Of a DNA stretch of 64,000 nucleotides, positions 23,974-35,132 are shown in pieces. Made by a program: the position numbers and the translations under genes. This stretch comes from Ditylenchus dipsaci (Eukaryota; Nematoda; Chromadorea; Rhabditida; Anguinidae). The stretch spans positions 248,001-312,000 of the forward strand of contig SADC01000350.1 of assembly GCA_004194705.1 (NCBI GenBank), in the 5' to 3' direction. Position 1 is the first letter of the stretch. Every line of letters begins with the position of its first letter. The notes under the pieces were generated by a model. That model did no database searches and was not told the DNA's origin. It saw only the letters and a program-made list of their open reading frames with translations.

Positions 23974-25718
23974 TCAGTCTCGGTAACGACCAGACGGACC
24001 TCCAGAGCGATGCATCACTGAACCACCATTTCCGGCCATACGACGTCCACTACTGCCACCAAAATTGTTTCCATTGCTTCCAAACCGACCTCCTGCTCCA
24101 CCGACATTGCTGGTCGGTGATGGGAGAATAATAGCTACATCAATAAAGTCTCCAACTTCAAATTTGCAATCACCCAACTAAATTAAAAAAAAAATCATAT
24201 AGATTATCACAAATATACAAGGAGGGCACAAATACAGGGTGGCGTGATTCAAGCGCACGCTCTTTTCAGTAGATAAATTTTAATTTTAGATATCAGATTT
24301 TAAAAATATTTTCTTTAAACGCCTATTGACATCATAGACAAGCGTAGAACCAAACTTGCTGCCAAACTTTTACATTAAACCAGTGATGTTCCCTTAGAAT
24401 TAGTTTAGAGATCAAAAATTTTACAAAAAGTGATCGATTGTAAATTCTCGATTCTTTCAATTAGTTTCATGTGATCGATTGTAAATTTTTAATTATTGCG
24501 TTTAATCGAAAGAACAAGCCAGCAAAAAAGGTTAATAAACAGTTTTTTCTTGATTAAACGGAAGAATCAAAAAATTTACAATCGATTACAGCAAAGTAAT
24601 CGAAAATCAATAATTTTCAGTAGATTACATTTTTGTAAGCGATCGACTAAATCGATCGAATCGTGTACACGGAACATCACTGCATTAAACTTGCCACAAC
24701 TGATACGTTTTACAGAATGCACGCGGTCATGTGTTAGAAAAGTTGAAAATTTCCCTGAGATAAATTTATAAAATTGCTTGGGCCCATGCCCAAACCTGCC
24801 GTGACGATGGAAAAACTGACAACAACAGTGCTAAAATTTGTTTAAATGTTGTTATAAGTGTTTTGGAATAAAGAAATTTTAGACCGGAAATTTTGAGGTG
24901 AAAAATCTGTAAAATTTCATGTAAGGCTAAGGACTAATTGCCTCTAAAATAGCCTTATTCAAATGCGGTTTGGGTCTTTTAAGTTTGGTGTCAAAAGCTT
25001 GCCTATGATGTCACGAGGAGTTTAAAGAAGATGATTGAAACCTGATATCTAAAATCGAGAATTGTTACCTAAAACAGCCGTGCGCTCAAATAGCACCACA
25101 TCATAGATTCACTACATATTATAATACGCTCAACTCGGTAATCAAAAGCACTTACAGTTTTGGTATCGTCTACCCCACGCTGACCATTAATTGATTTTCC
25201 AATATCACGAAGCACATATCGAGCCGAATATCGGTCTGGAGAGACTAAATATGACAATTTTTACTCATATTCAAGAAAGAAACTAAAGGAATAATTTACC
25301 GATAGAGAAATTGAATTCAGTACCACGTCGACGGGCATCTGGGTTTACATCCTGTAACAATTAATTATTGCTATAATGAAAATCTTACTAATACGCTTGT
25401 CTACAAACTTTGATAAGAGACATCAACTCACGCAACGAACAATCCATCCTAAAAAAACTCCGCATGAATTTATTGCATCAATAAAATATTGAAACCTAAC
25501 CATGTATAGATTTGCAATTCATTTGGTGGTACAGAACCCCGAGCATAGTCAGTACTCTGATTATGACGCCCGTTAGCGCAGAAAATTCTTAAAAGCAGGG
25601 GACAAGCCTAGAAACAAAGATTTAAGATGTCAAAAATCGTTAGCACATCAAATTCAACCTTTTCACGATCGATTGTCTTTTCAACTAAAGCTTCAACTTG
25701 CGAAATAACTTGAGCCAT
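23974..25718 (-). CDS. SAP18: SAP18, Sin3-associated polypeptide 18 homologue
   Basis: Subunit of the Sin3-HDAC corepressor and of the ASAP/PSAP splicing complexes, with a ubiquitin-like fold. Six exons, all with consistent phases: 25659-25718, 25501-25607, 25409-25448, 25300-25351, 25156-25244 and 23974-24177. The reading gives 183 residues without any frame correction. Conserved segments in order: EKTIDREK, CPLLLRIF, NGRHNQ, PPNELQIYTWMD, ELMSLIK, DARRRGTEFNFSIV, DRYSARYVLRDIG, GVDDTKT, KFEVGDFIDVAIILP. Compared with the roughly 150-residue animal protein it has a Gly/Ser/Arg-rich tail ending SGRYRD. The last intron (24178-25155) is filled by a foldback repeat. Confidence 0.96.
24250..25090. 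repeat. Foldback in the last SAP18 intron
   Basis: The left arm (ttttagatatcagatttt, then tgacatcatagacaagc) pairs with the right arm (gcttgcctatgatgtca, then tgatatctaaaa). An interior stretch at 24400-24680 is rich in gatcgattgtaaatt and its complement. It is removed with the intron and does not touch the exons. Confidence 0.7.
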
Positions 25719-25924
25719 TTCTTTATCTAAAAATTATTTGTTAGATCTTTTTTGACGCATTGAAACCACAAAATTAAGTTTCAGTATCAAATTGAGTACA
25801 CTTGCTTGCAATGGAATATGCTTTAATATCTACCAATCTTATCGCCAGAAGATTATACTTCTCAATTTTGCGCAGGTTTAAAATTATTTGTTAGAACAAA
25901 ATTTCAACTCTATACAAAAAAAAA

Positions 25925-26130
25925 CCAGAGTTTACGGTGGTTGCAAGTGGTTTAGGGTGGATTTGAATAGTTCAGGGTGGGATCCTGAGCGATTAAGCCC
26001 ATCGAACTGGAATTCTGATCCGCCCAATCGCTTTTTCGCAAAAAAGTTCACCCCCCCCCCTTTAGTAAACCCCCAAAAAACCAATTTCCATGCCTTCTGG
26101 CCTTTCCGGGGTGGGATTCTGAGCGATCTA
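25925..26130 (+). repeat. Family C half copy
   Basis: Matches the right half of the 10925-11463 foldback (gggtgggatcctgagcgatt, tctgatccgcccaatcgc, then a poly-C tract and ccttctgg). The other arm is missing. Confidence 0.7.
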
Positions 26131-26132
26131 AC

Positions 26133-26685
26133 AAGGGAACCTCACGAACTTGTTTTTTGCTAGCAAATTAAAATTTGGTCTCATTTGATAGCCAGTATGT
26201 GACTTTAAATCAAATTTTTCGAGATCTCGGCCCCACAGGCCAAAAATTTGGGATAAGAACGCTCGTAAAGTATTGAAAAACCACAGGGGGACCAAGGCAT
26301 TTTTGAATTTAAATGGGACTTTATACACGCATTGCCTAGGTCACAGATTCGAATACCACTGGGTGCACACCCATTTTTACCGCTTTTATTCACAAGTTTG
26401 GTTTCTAAATGATATTCAGGCTATTAGCTTTCTAAAAAGTTTATCAGCAAAAGGTAAACTTTAAGAATTGAAGTAAAAAAATTCGTGAGCACCCAGTGGT
26501 ATTCGAACCTGTGACCTAGGCGATGCATATATAAAGCCCCTTCAATGCTTTACTGGCCTTCTCATCCCAACTTTTTGGCCTATGGGCCCGAGATCTCAAC
26601 AGATTTGATTTAAAGTCACATACTGGCTATCAATTGAGACCAAATTCTAATTTGCGAGTGAAAAACAAGCTCGTGAGGTTCCCTT
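26133..26685. repeat. Foldback of 553 bp with tRNA-like B boxes
   Basis: The termini aagggaacctcacgaactt and gctcgtgaggttccctt are inverted. Inner arms contain cctaggtcacagattcgaat and attcgaacctgtgacctagg. The latter is, on the minus strand, a B-box-like ggttcgaatacc. The sequence also shares the gcgatgc head with family F. Confidence 0.75.
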
Positions 26686-27599
26686 CGGCCGGAGTGCGCA
26701 ATGTGAGCTTCTCCCGGAATCACGTTTAAACCGCTCCTAAGTAGTGATGGAAGCGGGACGGGACGGTCCCGAAAGTCCCGTCCCGCCGAAGAAAATTCAG
26801 GCAAGAGTCCCGTCCCGGTGGTCCCGAAATTTTGAAACAAAAGTCCCGGTCCCGGTCCCGAAAATTTGAAAAAATTCGGGACTTTTATTTAATTTTCCTA
26901 CAACAGAATTTTTGCGGTTTTTGTTTTTTTCCTGTCTATTTTTGTCGTTTTTAGATCTCATATGATTATTACACTCTTGTTTGTGCCTGAGCTTGTTTCT
27001 TATCGAACTGAAAAAGAGGGTTTAAAGTAAACTCTTTACAAATGGTTCAAGAGTGAACTGTTTACACTTAGTTCTAAGTAAACTTTCGATTTTAATCAAT
27101 TTATATTAATTATTGATTTAATTATGCAGCCGGCCGTTCAATTTTCAGACACCCAAAATCCGAAAAACTGGAGATCAATTTTAAAATTTTTGAGCGCTTA
27201 ACTATAAACATAAAACGAGATCAGTAGAGCTCGTTGGACTAAGAAAATACAAAAACAGCGATGTAAAGTATTCGCTCTATGCTGACATATATAGTAGAGG
27301 GCATAGGGGCGTTTAGGGGATTTTGTGACAAATGTCACAAAATCCACTAAACGTCTTAACAGAACGCCAAGTTTGTACACATTCAAATTCATTCTGATTT
27401 CTCGCAAAACCGGTTTTCTGTGTTTGCTCTCTTAATTTTTCGGTGCAAAGATGTTTCGCCCCCTTTTGGACAAATGTCCAAAAGGGGGCGAAACGTTTCG
27501 TCCCCTTTTGGACATTTGTCCAAAAAGGGGCGAACTGCTAATTTTGTCTTGGTCCCCCCTGCTGATTTTTTTGCAATTTTTTTTTTCAGTCTAATTGCG

Positions 27600-27780
27600 T
27601 AAGAAACCGTGTTATACGGGGCGACGGTAAATTCCCCACGGTAAATTCCCCCACAGTAAATTCCCCACAGTAAATTCCCAAGTCAAGTTCTTGCTGTGAA
27701 ATATCAGCTTGTTATGATTTTATATGCGTTAATTATGGTACGATTGCTAACTGTACTCCTCAATTTCAGAAGCAAGAAAG
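27600..27780 (+). other. Sequence upstream of the RPL11 copy
   Basis: Tandem acagtaaattcccc units (27627-27680) are followed by about 90 bp that may be captured promoter or first intron. An acceptor-like aatttcag ends 11 bases before the ATG. That is a common layout for a 5' UTR intron or a trans-splice acceptor in a ribosomal protein gene. Confidence 0.4.
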
Positions 27781-28521
27781 ATGGGTGAAGCTGAGCAAAT
27801 CGCTGAAGTAAAGGAAAAGAAGTTGGCCAACCCAATGCGAGATCTGAAGATCCAAAAGCTGTGCCTCAATATCTGCGTTGGCGAATCTGGTGACAGACTA
27901 AAACGAGCTGCAAAGGTATCTCATCTTTCTTAAAATAACATCATATGCTCTATTTCAGGTGCTGGAACAGTTGCCAGGTCAAACGCCGGTTCTCTCCTGA
28001 GCTCGATACACAGTCCGCTCGTCTGGTATTCGCCGCATAGAGAAGATCTCCGTCCACTGCACCGTTCGAGGGCTGAAAGCGGAGGAAATCATCGATTGCG
28101 GATCGAAGGTTTGCCTTTATTCAATGTTTTATTCCCTGACTTTTTACCACCAGGTCAAAGAATACGAACTCTATCGTGAGAACTTTTCGGACACAGGCAA
28201 CTTTGGCTTTGGCATTCAGGAGCACATCGATTCGGGAATCAAGTATGACCCGTCGATTGGGATCTAGGAAATGGACTTCTACGTGGTGCTTGACCGTGCT
28301 GGTCGTCGAGTGGCTAAGCGTCGCAGAGCTCAGGGTCGTGTGGTATGTAATTTTTGTGGTTAGTCTAAGCGATCTGTATATATGGCCCTCATTTTCAGGG
28401 TCCATCTCATCGTTGTGGCAAGGACGAGGCAGTCAAGTAGTTTCAGCAGAAGTATGATAGAGTGATATTGCCGCCCAAGCCGAAAAAAGCTCGCAAAGGA
28501 GGAGGTCAGCGCAGGCGTTAA
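27781..28521 (+). pseudogene. RPL11: Ribosomal protein L11 (uL5) pseudogene with introns
   Basis: Copy of the large-subunit protein uL5, which binds 5S rRNA. Exons 27781-27915, 27959-28108, 28154-28342 and 28399-28521 join with correct phases across GT..AG introns of 43-56 bp. Conserved blocks: [82 protein letters not shown], then FQQKYDRVILPPK and a Lys/Arg tail. Three in-frame stops break it: TGA at 27998-28000 (usual Lys), TAG at 28265-28267 (usual Tyr) and TAG at 28438-28440 (usual Trp). Retained introns exclude a processed pseudogene. It sits entirely inside the element 27300-30040. The substitutions suggest decay after capture rather than indel errors. Confidence 0.93.
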
Positions 28522-28559
28522 AGCATTATTTGAAATGTTGATATCCCGTATGTTGTTGG

Positions 28560-28565
28560 AATAAA
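28560..28565 (+). promoter_or_regulatory. Poly(A) signal AATAAA after the RPL11 copy
   Basis: A canonical AATAAA lies 39 bases after the terminal stop, so the captured segment includes the 3' end of the gene. Confidence 0.7.
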
Positions 28566-30629
28566 GTTATGCAATTGGACGTGGTCTTTTTTCATCTTGT
28601 TTTTAGATAATTTCGGAACTGTTTTCTTTCTAGGTTTTAACAGGCCCAATCCCTCACATAATTTTAAATTAGAAAAAATTGTTTATTTTTTGTTCTTAAG
28701 AGATTTTAATTTTGTAGGCCATCCAGGTGGATATCCACCTGACCAAGAGGTAACCACCACACGTTTTGGGGTTTGCGTGGGTGAAATTTTGATCTTGGTC
28801 CTAACAAACCTTATTCCTCACACAATTTTAAGTTGGAAAAGTAGATTATTTTTTACTTTTAAGAAATTTCTGCTTTCCAGGTTTGGGTTTGGTTAAGTTT
28901 TTCCATCCGGGTACCATCGCATTACCATCAGGATTGGGCCACCTAGGCACTGATATCTGATGAAGACCACTAATGGTATAACTACCAGACCATAACCACT
29001 ATGAATGTAATTAAGAAGAATTTTACTGGGAGAACACTATAGGAACCTGGAGAAAGGAAGGGTACGAGAAGAAAAAGTTGGAATAAGAAGGTCTTTGACA
29101 CAAAAACAACTACAAAGTGCCTTTACGTGTTATTCGGTATCTTTTGGCACTAGATGGCATTTGGTCCCCGGTCATTTGGTCCTCGATCATTTGGTCAGCG
29201 AATATTGGTTTGTAAAACCAAAAATTGTGATTTTACCCATTTGGTCTCAAAAATCTGAAATGAGTACCAGCTGATCAAATGGATATCAACCTAAATTGGC
29301 TGAAATAAGATAAAAACGTTAAGAGAATTTCAATGCATGTTTTTCTACAATTTAACCTTAGTTTTACTGAATAATCCATGCACCAACTAAACCAAGTGGT
29401 CATCCACTCAGATCGAATTTTTTTACGTTTTTCAGCTCCAAAAATTGTTTTCTGCACTAACTAAAGCATTCTAAAGATGGTTTAACAGTAGTGAAATTAC
29501 GTTTACATGGTATTTTACAGTTTTCGTAAATCTTGCAAAACATAATTTGAGTACTGTCAAACTATCTTCAGAATGCTTGAATTAGTGCAGAAAACAGGTT
29601 TTGAAACCCGGAAAACATTAAAAAAAATTTGATCCAAGTGGACGACCACCTGGTTCAGTTGGTCCATGGGACATCCAGATGGTCTATCTGCCAACATAGT
29701 CAGATGCACTGCGAAAAATAGTCTAATATACAACTTGGATACTGCTAAATAAGTACTGCCACTAAGGTACAACCATCTAGAAACTACAATCTACCACCAC
29801 CCAAGTACCACTACCTAAGCACTTCCACCTAAGCGATGATACCTAGCCTCCATAAATTAGTAAAAATTTATCAAAGGACTCAAAAAGAGACTTCGGGAGA
29901 AAAATTAGGAGAGCAAACACAGAAAACCGGTTTTGCGAGAAATCAGAATGAATTTGAATGTGTACAAACTTGGCGTTCTGTTAAGACGTTTAGTGGATTT
30001 TGTGACATTTGTCACAAAATCCCCTAAACGTCTACGCACCATAGTAGAGGTGTGCATTTCGCCCCGAGAGGGATTTCGGGATCAGGATTGAGGCCTTAAA
30101 AGAATTCGGGATCGGGATTACCACGAAACCACAAAATTATGTAAAAACAAAAATTATCTGGCCAAAATTATTTTTAAAATGCTCATTGGGGTTGGCAATT
30201 TTCGGGATCGAGATTTTCAAATCGATGGGGAGGGATTCGAGATCGGGATTCAACATCAAAATCCTCGGAATGCGGTTCCCGATTCGAGAGCGATCCCAAT
30301 CCCGTGCATACCTCTAATATGCAGGATGGCCCGAAAAAATTCGGAAAATTAAAATTCAATTTTTGAAATTTTTTGATCAGAAACTTTTTCCCATTGTTTC
30401 CATGCATATCTTTTATATTTCCTGTCCTCGAAATCGAGAAGCCGCAAAATTTGAGAAAATAGAGTATTTACAAATTTTTTAAAGGTTATCTTTTTACAGT
30501 CCCGAACGGACTTTTTTCTGGTCCGGTGAAATTTTTGAAAAGTCCCGGTCCCGGTCCCGAAATTTTTTTTCTAAAAGTCCCGTCCCGGTAGTCCCGAAAT
30601 TTGAATATTTCCATCACTACTCCTAAGGC

Positions 30630-31710
30630 GATAAACATGCTCAGAACGATAAAAAAACATGTTTTCAGGATTGGGAAATCACTTTTTGAAAAAATATTTT
30701 TTTTTGACCCAAAGGGGGACCCTATCATGGATACCCCCTATCATGGATTTTTTGGTCAAAATTTGAAAATTTTGAATTGGCGCCTTTTGAATTTTGAAGG
30801 GATTAAGGGCTGTAACAATCGAATTTTTCGTGTTGCTGGTGTTTTTTATACACCCACGTAATCAACTAAAAATTCATATAAAAGCAATTCCATAAGAAGA
30901 TATGGATGAAATTATTGAAGAGTTTATTTAATAATACAAAATATTTTCAAAGCAAATATATAGACTTTCCAACTGCTTCACCATGTTTCTCAACATGAAC
31001 CGTGGCAAAAAAGCCTCTATATGCATTTTTTGATCAATAGTACTTCTCGCAATCATGTCTAAGGTAAGTGAGTGCGCGCATCTCTAACTCTCAAGCCCCC
31101 TGCGCCCGTTTCGGGGGCGCAGGGAACGGGGGCTTGGAGTTGAGATGCGCACACCCACATACCTTAGACACAAATCACTCGAAAGTGATTCTGGATGCAT
31201 GAAAAGCATGCATACCAGAGTTTATCTATGCGCTAGGACCCAGTATTCAAAACTATGTTCAACATCTTCTTGTTAGTGGGCCCTGTGTGATTAGTGGCCC
31301 CCTTTTATTCCCTTACCCTCCCTATACAGCCCTTATTCCCTCTTCGAAAATATCTTAGTTCCCTTTTAATACAGCTCTGTGTCCCTCTAAAAGAGTCAAA
31401 AATATAATCTCATGAATAGAAATGAATTTTTTTTGAGTAGTGATGGTGTTATATACTATCAAAATCTAAATAAACGCTTTAAATAATAGGACTCCTAAAA
31501 TGCATAGGACTACTTAAGCGCCAATTCAAAATTTTCAAATTTTGGCCGAAAAATCTATGATAGGGCCCCTGTGGGTCGAAAAAAATGTTTTTCCAAAGAG
31601 TGCTTTCCCAATTCTGAAAACATGTTTTCTATCGTTCTAAGCATGTTTTATCACCTTAGGAGCGGTTTAAACGTGATTCCGGGAGAAGGTCACATTGTGC
31701 ACTTTAGCCT
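30630..31710. repeat. Family A foldback, copy hosting the hAT element
   Basis: The core is at 31085-31130 (agccccctgcgcccgtttcg). Both arms are marked by gtctaaggtaagtgagtg and catacctta. The outer right arm (caccttaggagcggtttaaa, about 31663) pairs with sequence left of the hAT insertion at 26715-26741. The host foldback therefore spans the whole 26.7-31.7 kb nest. Confidence 0.75.
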
Positions 31711-31839
31711 TTCTTTGTACTTCGTTTTCAAACTAGAAAATTTGAATTCCAGCAAAATTCTGACTATTTTGGCTAACTAGTGTCCAAGCGCTGCTTTCGC
31801 AGCGCCTTACAGGATCATACATGTGCGAAACTTAGTTTA

Positions 31840-31920
31840 TTCAACAATAGAAAAATTCAAAAACAGGATAATTCAACAATAGATAATTTCAAAACCGGAT
31901 AATTTAAAAGGGTTATATTT
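31840..31920 (+). repeat. GGATAATTCAACA units
   Basis: Short run of ggataattcaacaatag-type units, the same motif as the larger array at 36560-37020. Confidence 0.5.
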
Positions 31921-32036
31921 AAAATGCGAAGTGAGCAAAAAGTGAGGATTTTGTCTTATTTCGCCATTTAACCAAAATTTCTCAGGTCAATTATCGATGC
32001 TACTCGTTAATAGTCCATCCACATCCCCCCCCCAAA

Positions 32037-34145
32037 GGGCGCTCTCACAACACGTCCGCATCCGCAAAAGTTCGTTTCCCAGCTGGGTCCGACACTTGGG
32101 TCCGACATTTTTAAACATATTTTTGAAGGTTTTTGTAAATTCTGTTCTGACAGTCTGCCCCCGTAGCAACAACGAAAAAAAATCCGCGGATTTCTTAAGA
32201 AATCCGCGGATGAACAAATCCGCGGATACATTTTCGGAGCAACAACAAAATTTTATCCGCGGATAAGCAAATCCGCGGATACACAACAAATCCGTGGATT
32301 TCTTCAAGATATCCGCGGATTCTTCAAAAAATCCGCGGATTAGTTCATCCGCCAATTTTTTTTGTCGTTATTGTCACATACAGGTAATTTTTTTTTTCTA
32401 AATTACATTTTGACCACTTTTATAAGTATCAAGGGCTTTATGGGGTGAAAGGGTCAAATAAAAAGTAAAATATTCGCAAAAGCCCAGTGTCAACAACTGA
32501 AGATTTTGAACTTGGTTTTGAACACTGTGGCCTACCGCATATAGGAACTCTGGTATGCATGCTTTTCGGTGCACTCAGAGTAGTCGAAAGTCAACCTTAG
32601 GGTCCACTTAAAGTTGTGGTGCAAAAAGTTGAGGCTGGGTTCAACTTTGAGGGTCAACTTTATGGGTTCGACAGAAAAGATTAAGGGCAACTAAGTTGAG
32701 GCCTAAAATGTTGGGGGTGAAGTCAACTTTAGGGGTCAATTCAAAAAGTTGAGGGTCAACTAACAAGGGACATCCACGAACTGTAAACTTCGACACGCAA
32801 ATTCTGATAACGCCATCTTGTAGAGCATAGTCGATTTACTATATAAAATTTTAATATTTTTTCCCCGTGGAAACAAAAATCGAAAATTGGAGGCCTGAGA
32901 AAGTTAAAAAAATGACCAAAATTGCCTTGGTCCCCCTGTTGTTTTTTGCAAAAAGTTAATTTTTTAAGAATAAATTTTCGTTATATATATATCACATTCT
33001 TTTTAGATATGATAAACACGGTTCTGTTCGAGAAGTTAAAAATAGGCCACAGGAATTCCGCACACCCCACAGTTTTGCCTTCAAGATTATCCAGTTAGTT
33101 CAAAATGTGCTTGTTCAAAGCAATGTTTTATCAGATGTGCTTATTGTGAGAAGTTCTTATGCTTTGATCACATTATGTTAAATGTTCACAGCTGCTAAAT
33201 GCATGTATTGACAGCCGTAGTTCAATAAAAAAAAAGCAATATACAAAAGCATAACGAAAATTTATTCTTAAAAAATTAACTTTTTTGCAAAAACAACAGG
33301 GGGGACCAAGGCAATTTTTGGTCATTTTTTTAACTTTCTCAGGCCTCCAATTTTCGATTTTTGTTTCCACGGGGAAAAAATATTAAAATTTATATAGTAA
33401 ATCGACTATGCTCTACAAGATGGCGTTATCAGAATTTGCGTGTCGAAGTTTACAGTTCGTGGATGTCCCTTGTAAGTTGACCCTCGACTATGATCACAGC
33501 CAATACTATGAAAGGGCGTAGGGCCTAACCTGCGAGATAAGCTCAATCCGAGCAGGAATCTTTATCAAAAATGCATAAAGAGGCTCATTTGCCAAGGTCC
33601 ATGTTTAAGCACATGGTAAAATAGTCAAAATAGGAGTTTTTGAAAGTGCCCTTTTAATTCCACATCACTTCCTATAGAGCTTGTTTTTACCTCTCAAATG
33701 CTTTTTAGGCCTATTACGTCAAAATAATTACTTGAAAATAATTTTGAGTACTTCTCTAAATGAAAAAAAAGTCAAAATTATATTTCTAGCCTCCTCCCGA
33801 GCAGGCTAGAAAAAATCCGCGGATTTGTTCAAAATATCCGCGATTTTTTCGTTGTTGCTACGAAAAATATCCGCGGATACAATCCGTGGATTTTTCAACA
33901 ATCCGCGGATTTTTCGTTGTTGCTACGGGGGCTGGTTCCAAATATCAGGAGGATTCCGATTATGCCAATTGTTTTTCAAAACCCAAAAACTTTCCACTCT
34001 AAAAACTTGATGGGTGTCCGTTTATCGAGGTTTTACTTTTTTTAGAGTGAAAAGTGGGGCTGGAAGTGGGAACGTGGGAAGTGGGTGAAAAGTGGGAAGC
34101 TGGAGAACGGACTTTTGCGGATGCGGACATGTTGTGAGAGCGCCC
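32037..34145. mobile_element. Inverted-repeat element with ATCCGCGGAT arrays, 2.1 kb
   Basis: The ends gggcgctctcacaacacgtc and catgttgtgagagcgccc are inverted. Subterminal arrays of the palindrome atccgcggat lie at 32185-32345 and 33815-33915. The interior holds a separate foldback (32763-33475) and family A remnants. No transposase was found and the target duplication is unclear. Confidence 0.7.
32763..33475. repeat. Near-perfect 713-bp foldback
   Basis: Arms of more than 200 bp run inward from aacaagggacatccacgaac on the left and gttcgtggatgtcccttgta on the right, including tgataacgccatcttgtaga and its complement. The high arm identity suggests recent origin. Family A fragments flank it on both sides, so it is inserted in one. 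Confidence 0.8.
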
Positions 34146-34299
34146 AGCTACTCGGAAATATCATTTAGAAAACCACACCGCGAAATTGGCTTTTTTCATT
34201 CTTTTTTATAATAAATAATATCAAATTCAATATCGAATTCATACAGTATTTACCTATGTAGCGGCACTTTTTATGTTTGGTTGATTCAGCAAAGGAATA

Positions 34300-34920
34300 A
34301 GACAAGTTGACCCCCTCCATCATTAACGCAGGGTTTCACACCTAGTGTAGCTTATTCGTATGCTAAAAATAGGATAAAGCTCCGATAATCGATGGTTTTG
34401 AGGGTTTCTTCTACTCCTTTGATTGATATTTCTGCATTTTTCGACAAGTCACACGTTTCATACACAGGAATAAAGCCAAGATCATGAGATTTCATTTGAG
34501 CTATCATACAAGGTAGAAGGTAATATTTTGTTAGAGCTAAAATTCTTTAAAAACTTTTACTGAAGTCCAATATAATACCAGCCAGTCATGTGCATGAAAA
34601 CTCAAAATTACAGCAATTGCTGACAGTGAAGCTGAAAATGGTCGCAATTGATTGCTTGATTGATAATCCTATTGAGGATTTCATCGAATTGGACACGGTT
34701 CAGTGTTTTTTTAATTTTAGCTCTAACTTTATACAAACTTTTTATCTGTATGATAGCTCAAATGAAAGCTGAGGATGTTAGCTACATTTTGACACCAAAC
34801 TTGTAAATAAAAAGAGTGAGAAAATAAGGTCTGCAGCCAGTGGTAGTCGAACCTGTGACCTAAGGCGATGCGCATATAAAGTCCCCCCTTCCCTTTTTGA
34901 GGTAGACTTGTTGTTGTAAA
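34300..34920. repeat. Family F copy 3, partly inverted
   Basis: The left part matches 1260-1500. The right part (34735-34900) is in reverse and carries the head: accaaacttgtaaataaaaa, then ccagtggtagtcgaacctgt and ctaaggcgatgcgcat. The B-box-like motif is therefore on the minus strand. Confidence 0.6.
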
Positions 34921-35132
34921 CTTATTGTTCACGTGAATATTTATCGATCCTGCTTGACATATATCTCTTCAGTAAACAATGATCTTGGACACATCCTCTT
35001 ATTAAAAACTAACCGCCATAAAATTGTGCGAAAAAATGGTTAAAAAACGGTTTCGAAAAATAGGGGGGGGGGTGGGCAATTAGAGGGAGGCGGCAATTGG
35101 AGGGGGCGGCAATTAAAGGAAATACGGTAGTT

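Larger units (their letters stand above)
27300..30040. mobile_element. Pack-MULE-like element carrying an RPL11 gene copy
   Basis: About 140-bp terminal inverted repeats (27300-27440 and 29900-30040) are nearly identical except for the outer dozen bases. A perfect 9-bp duplication, atagtagag, flanks them (27291-27299, 30041-30049). Long TIRs and a 9-bp duplication are the Mutator signature. Each TIR contains its own palindrome (attttgtgac / gtcacaaaat). The interior has the RPL11 copy at 27781-28521, an inverted cgcccccttttggacattt block at 27450-27540, and ggtggatatccacc-type repeats shared with the Mutator-like element at 21.4-23.5 kb. No transposase was seen. Confidence 0.85.
26742..30619. 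mobile_element. hAT-type element, 3878 bp, carrying a nested element
   Basis: The ends tagtgatggaagcgggac and gaatatttccatcacta are flanked by a perfect ctcctaag duplication (26734-26741, 30620-30627). The host foldback arm near 31665 shows the unsplit site. Subterminal arrays of cccgtcccggtcccg units occupy both ends. No hAT transposase was found inside; most of the interior is the 27300-30040 element. It is therefore non-autonomous. Confidence 0.88.

Noticed and set aside
27998..28000. Recoding (selenocysteine or stop reassignment) of the RPL11 stops
   Set aside because: Both TGA and TAG occur at positions for Lys, Tyr and Trp, and SAP18 in the same window ends at a normal TGA. A decaying captured copy is simpler.
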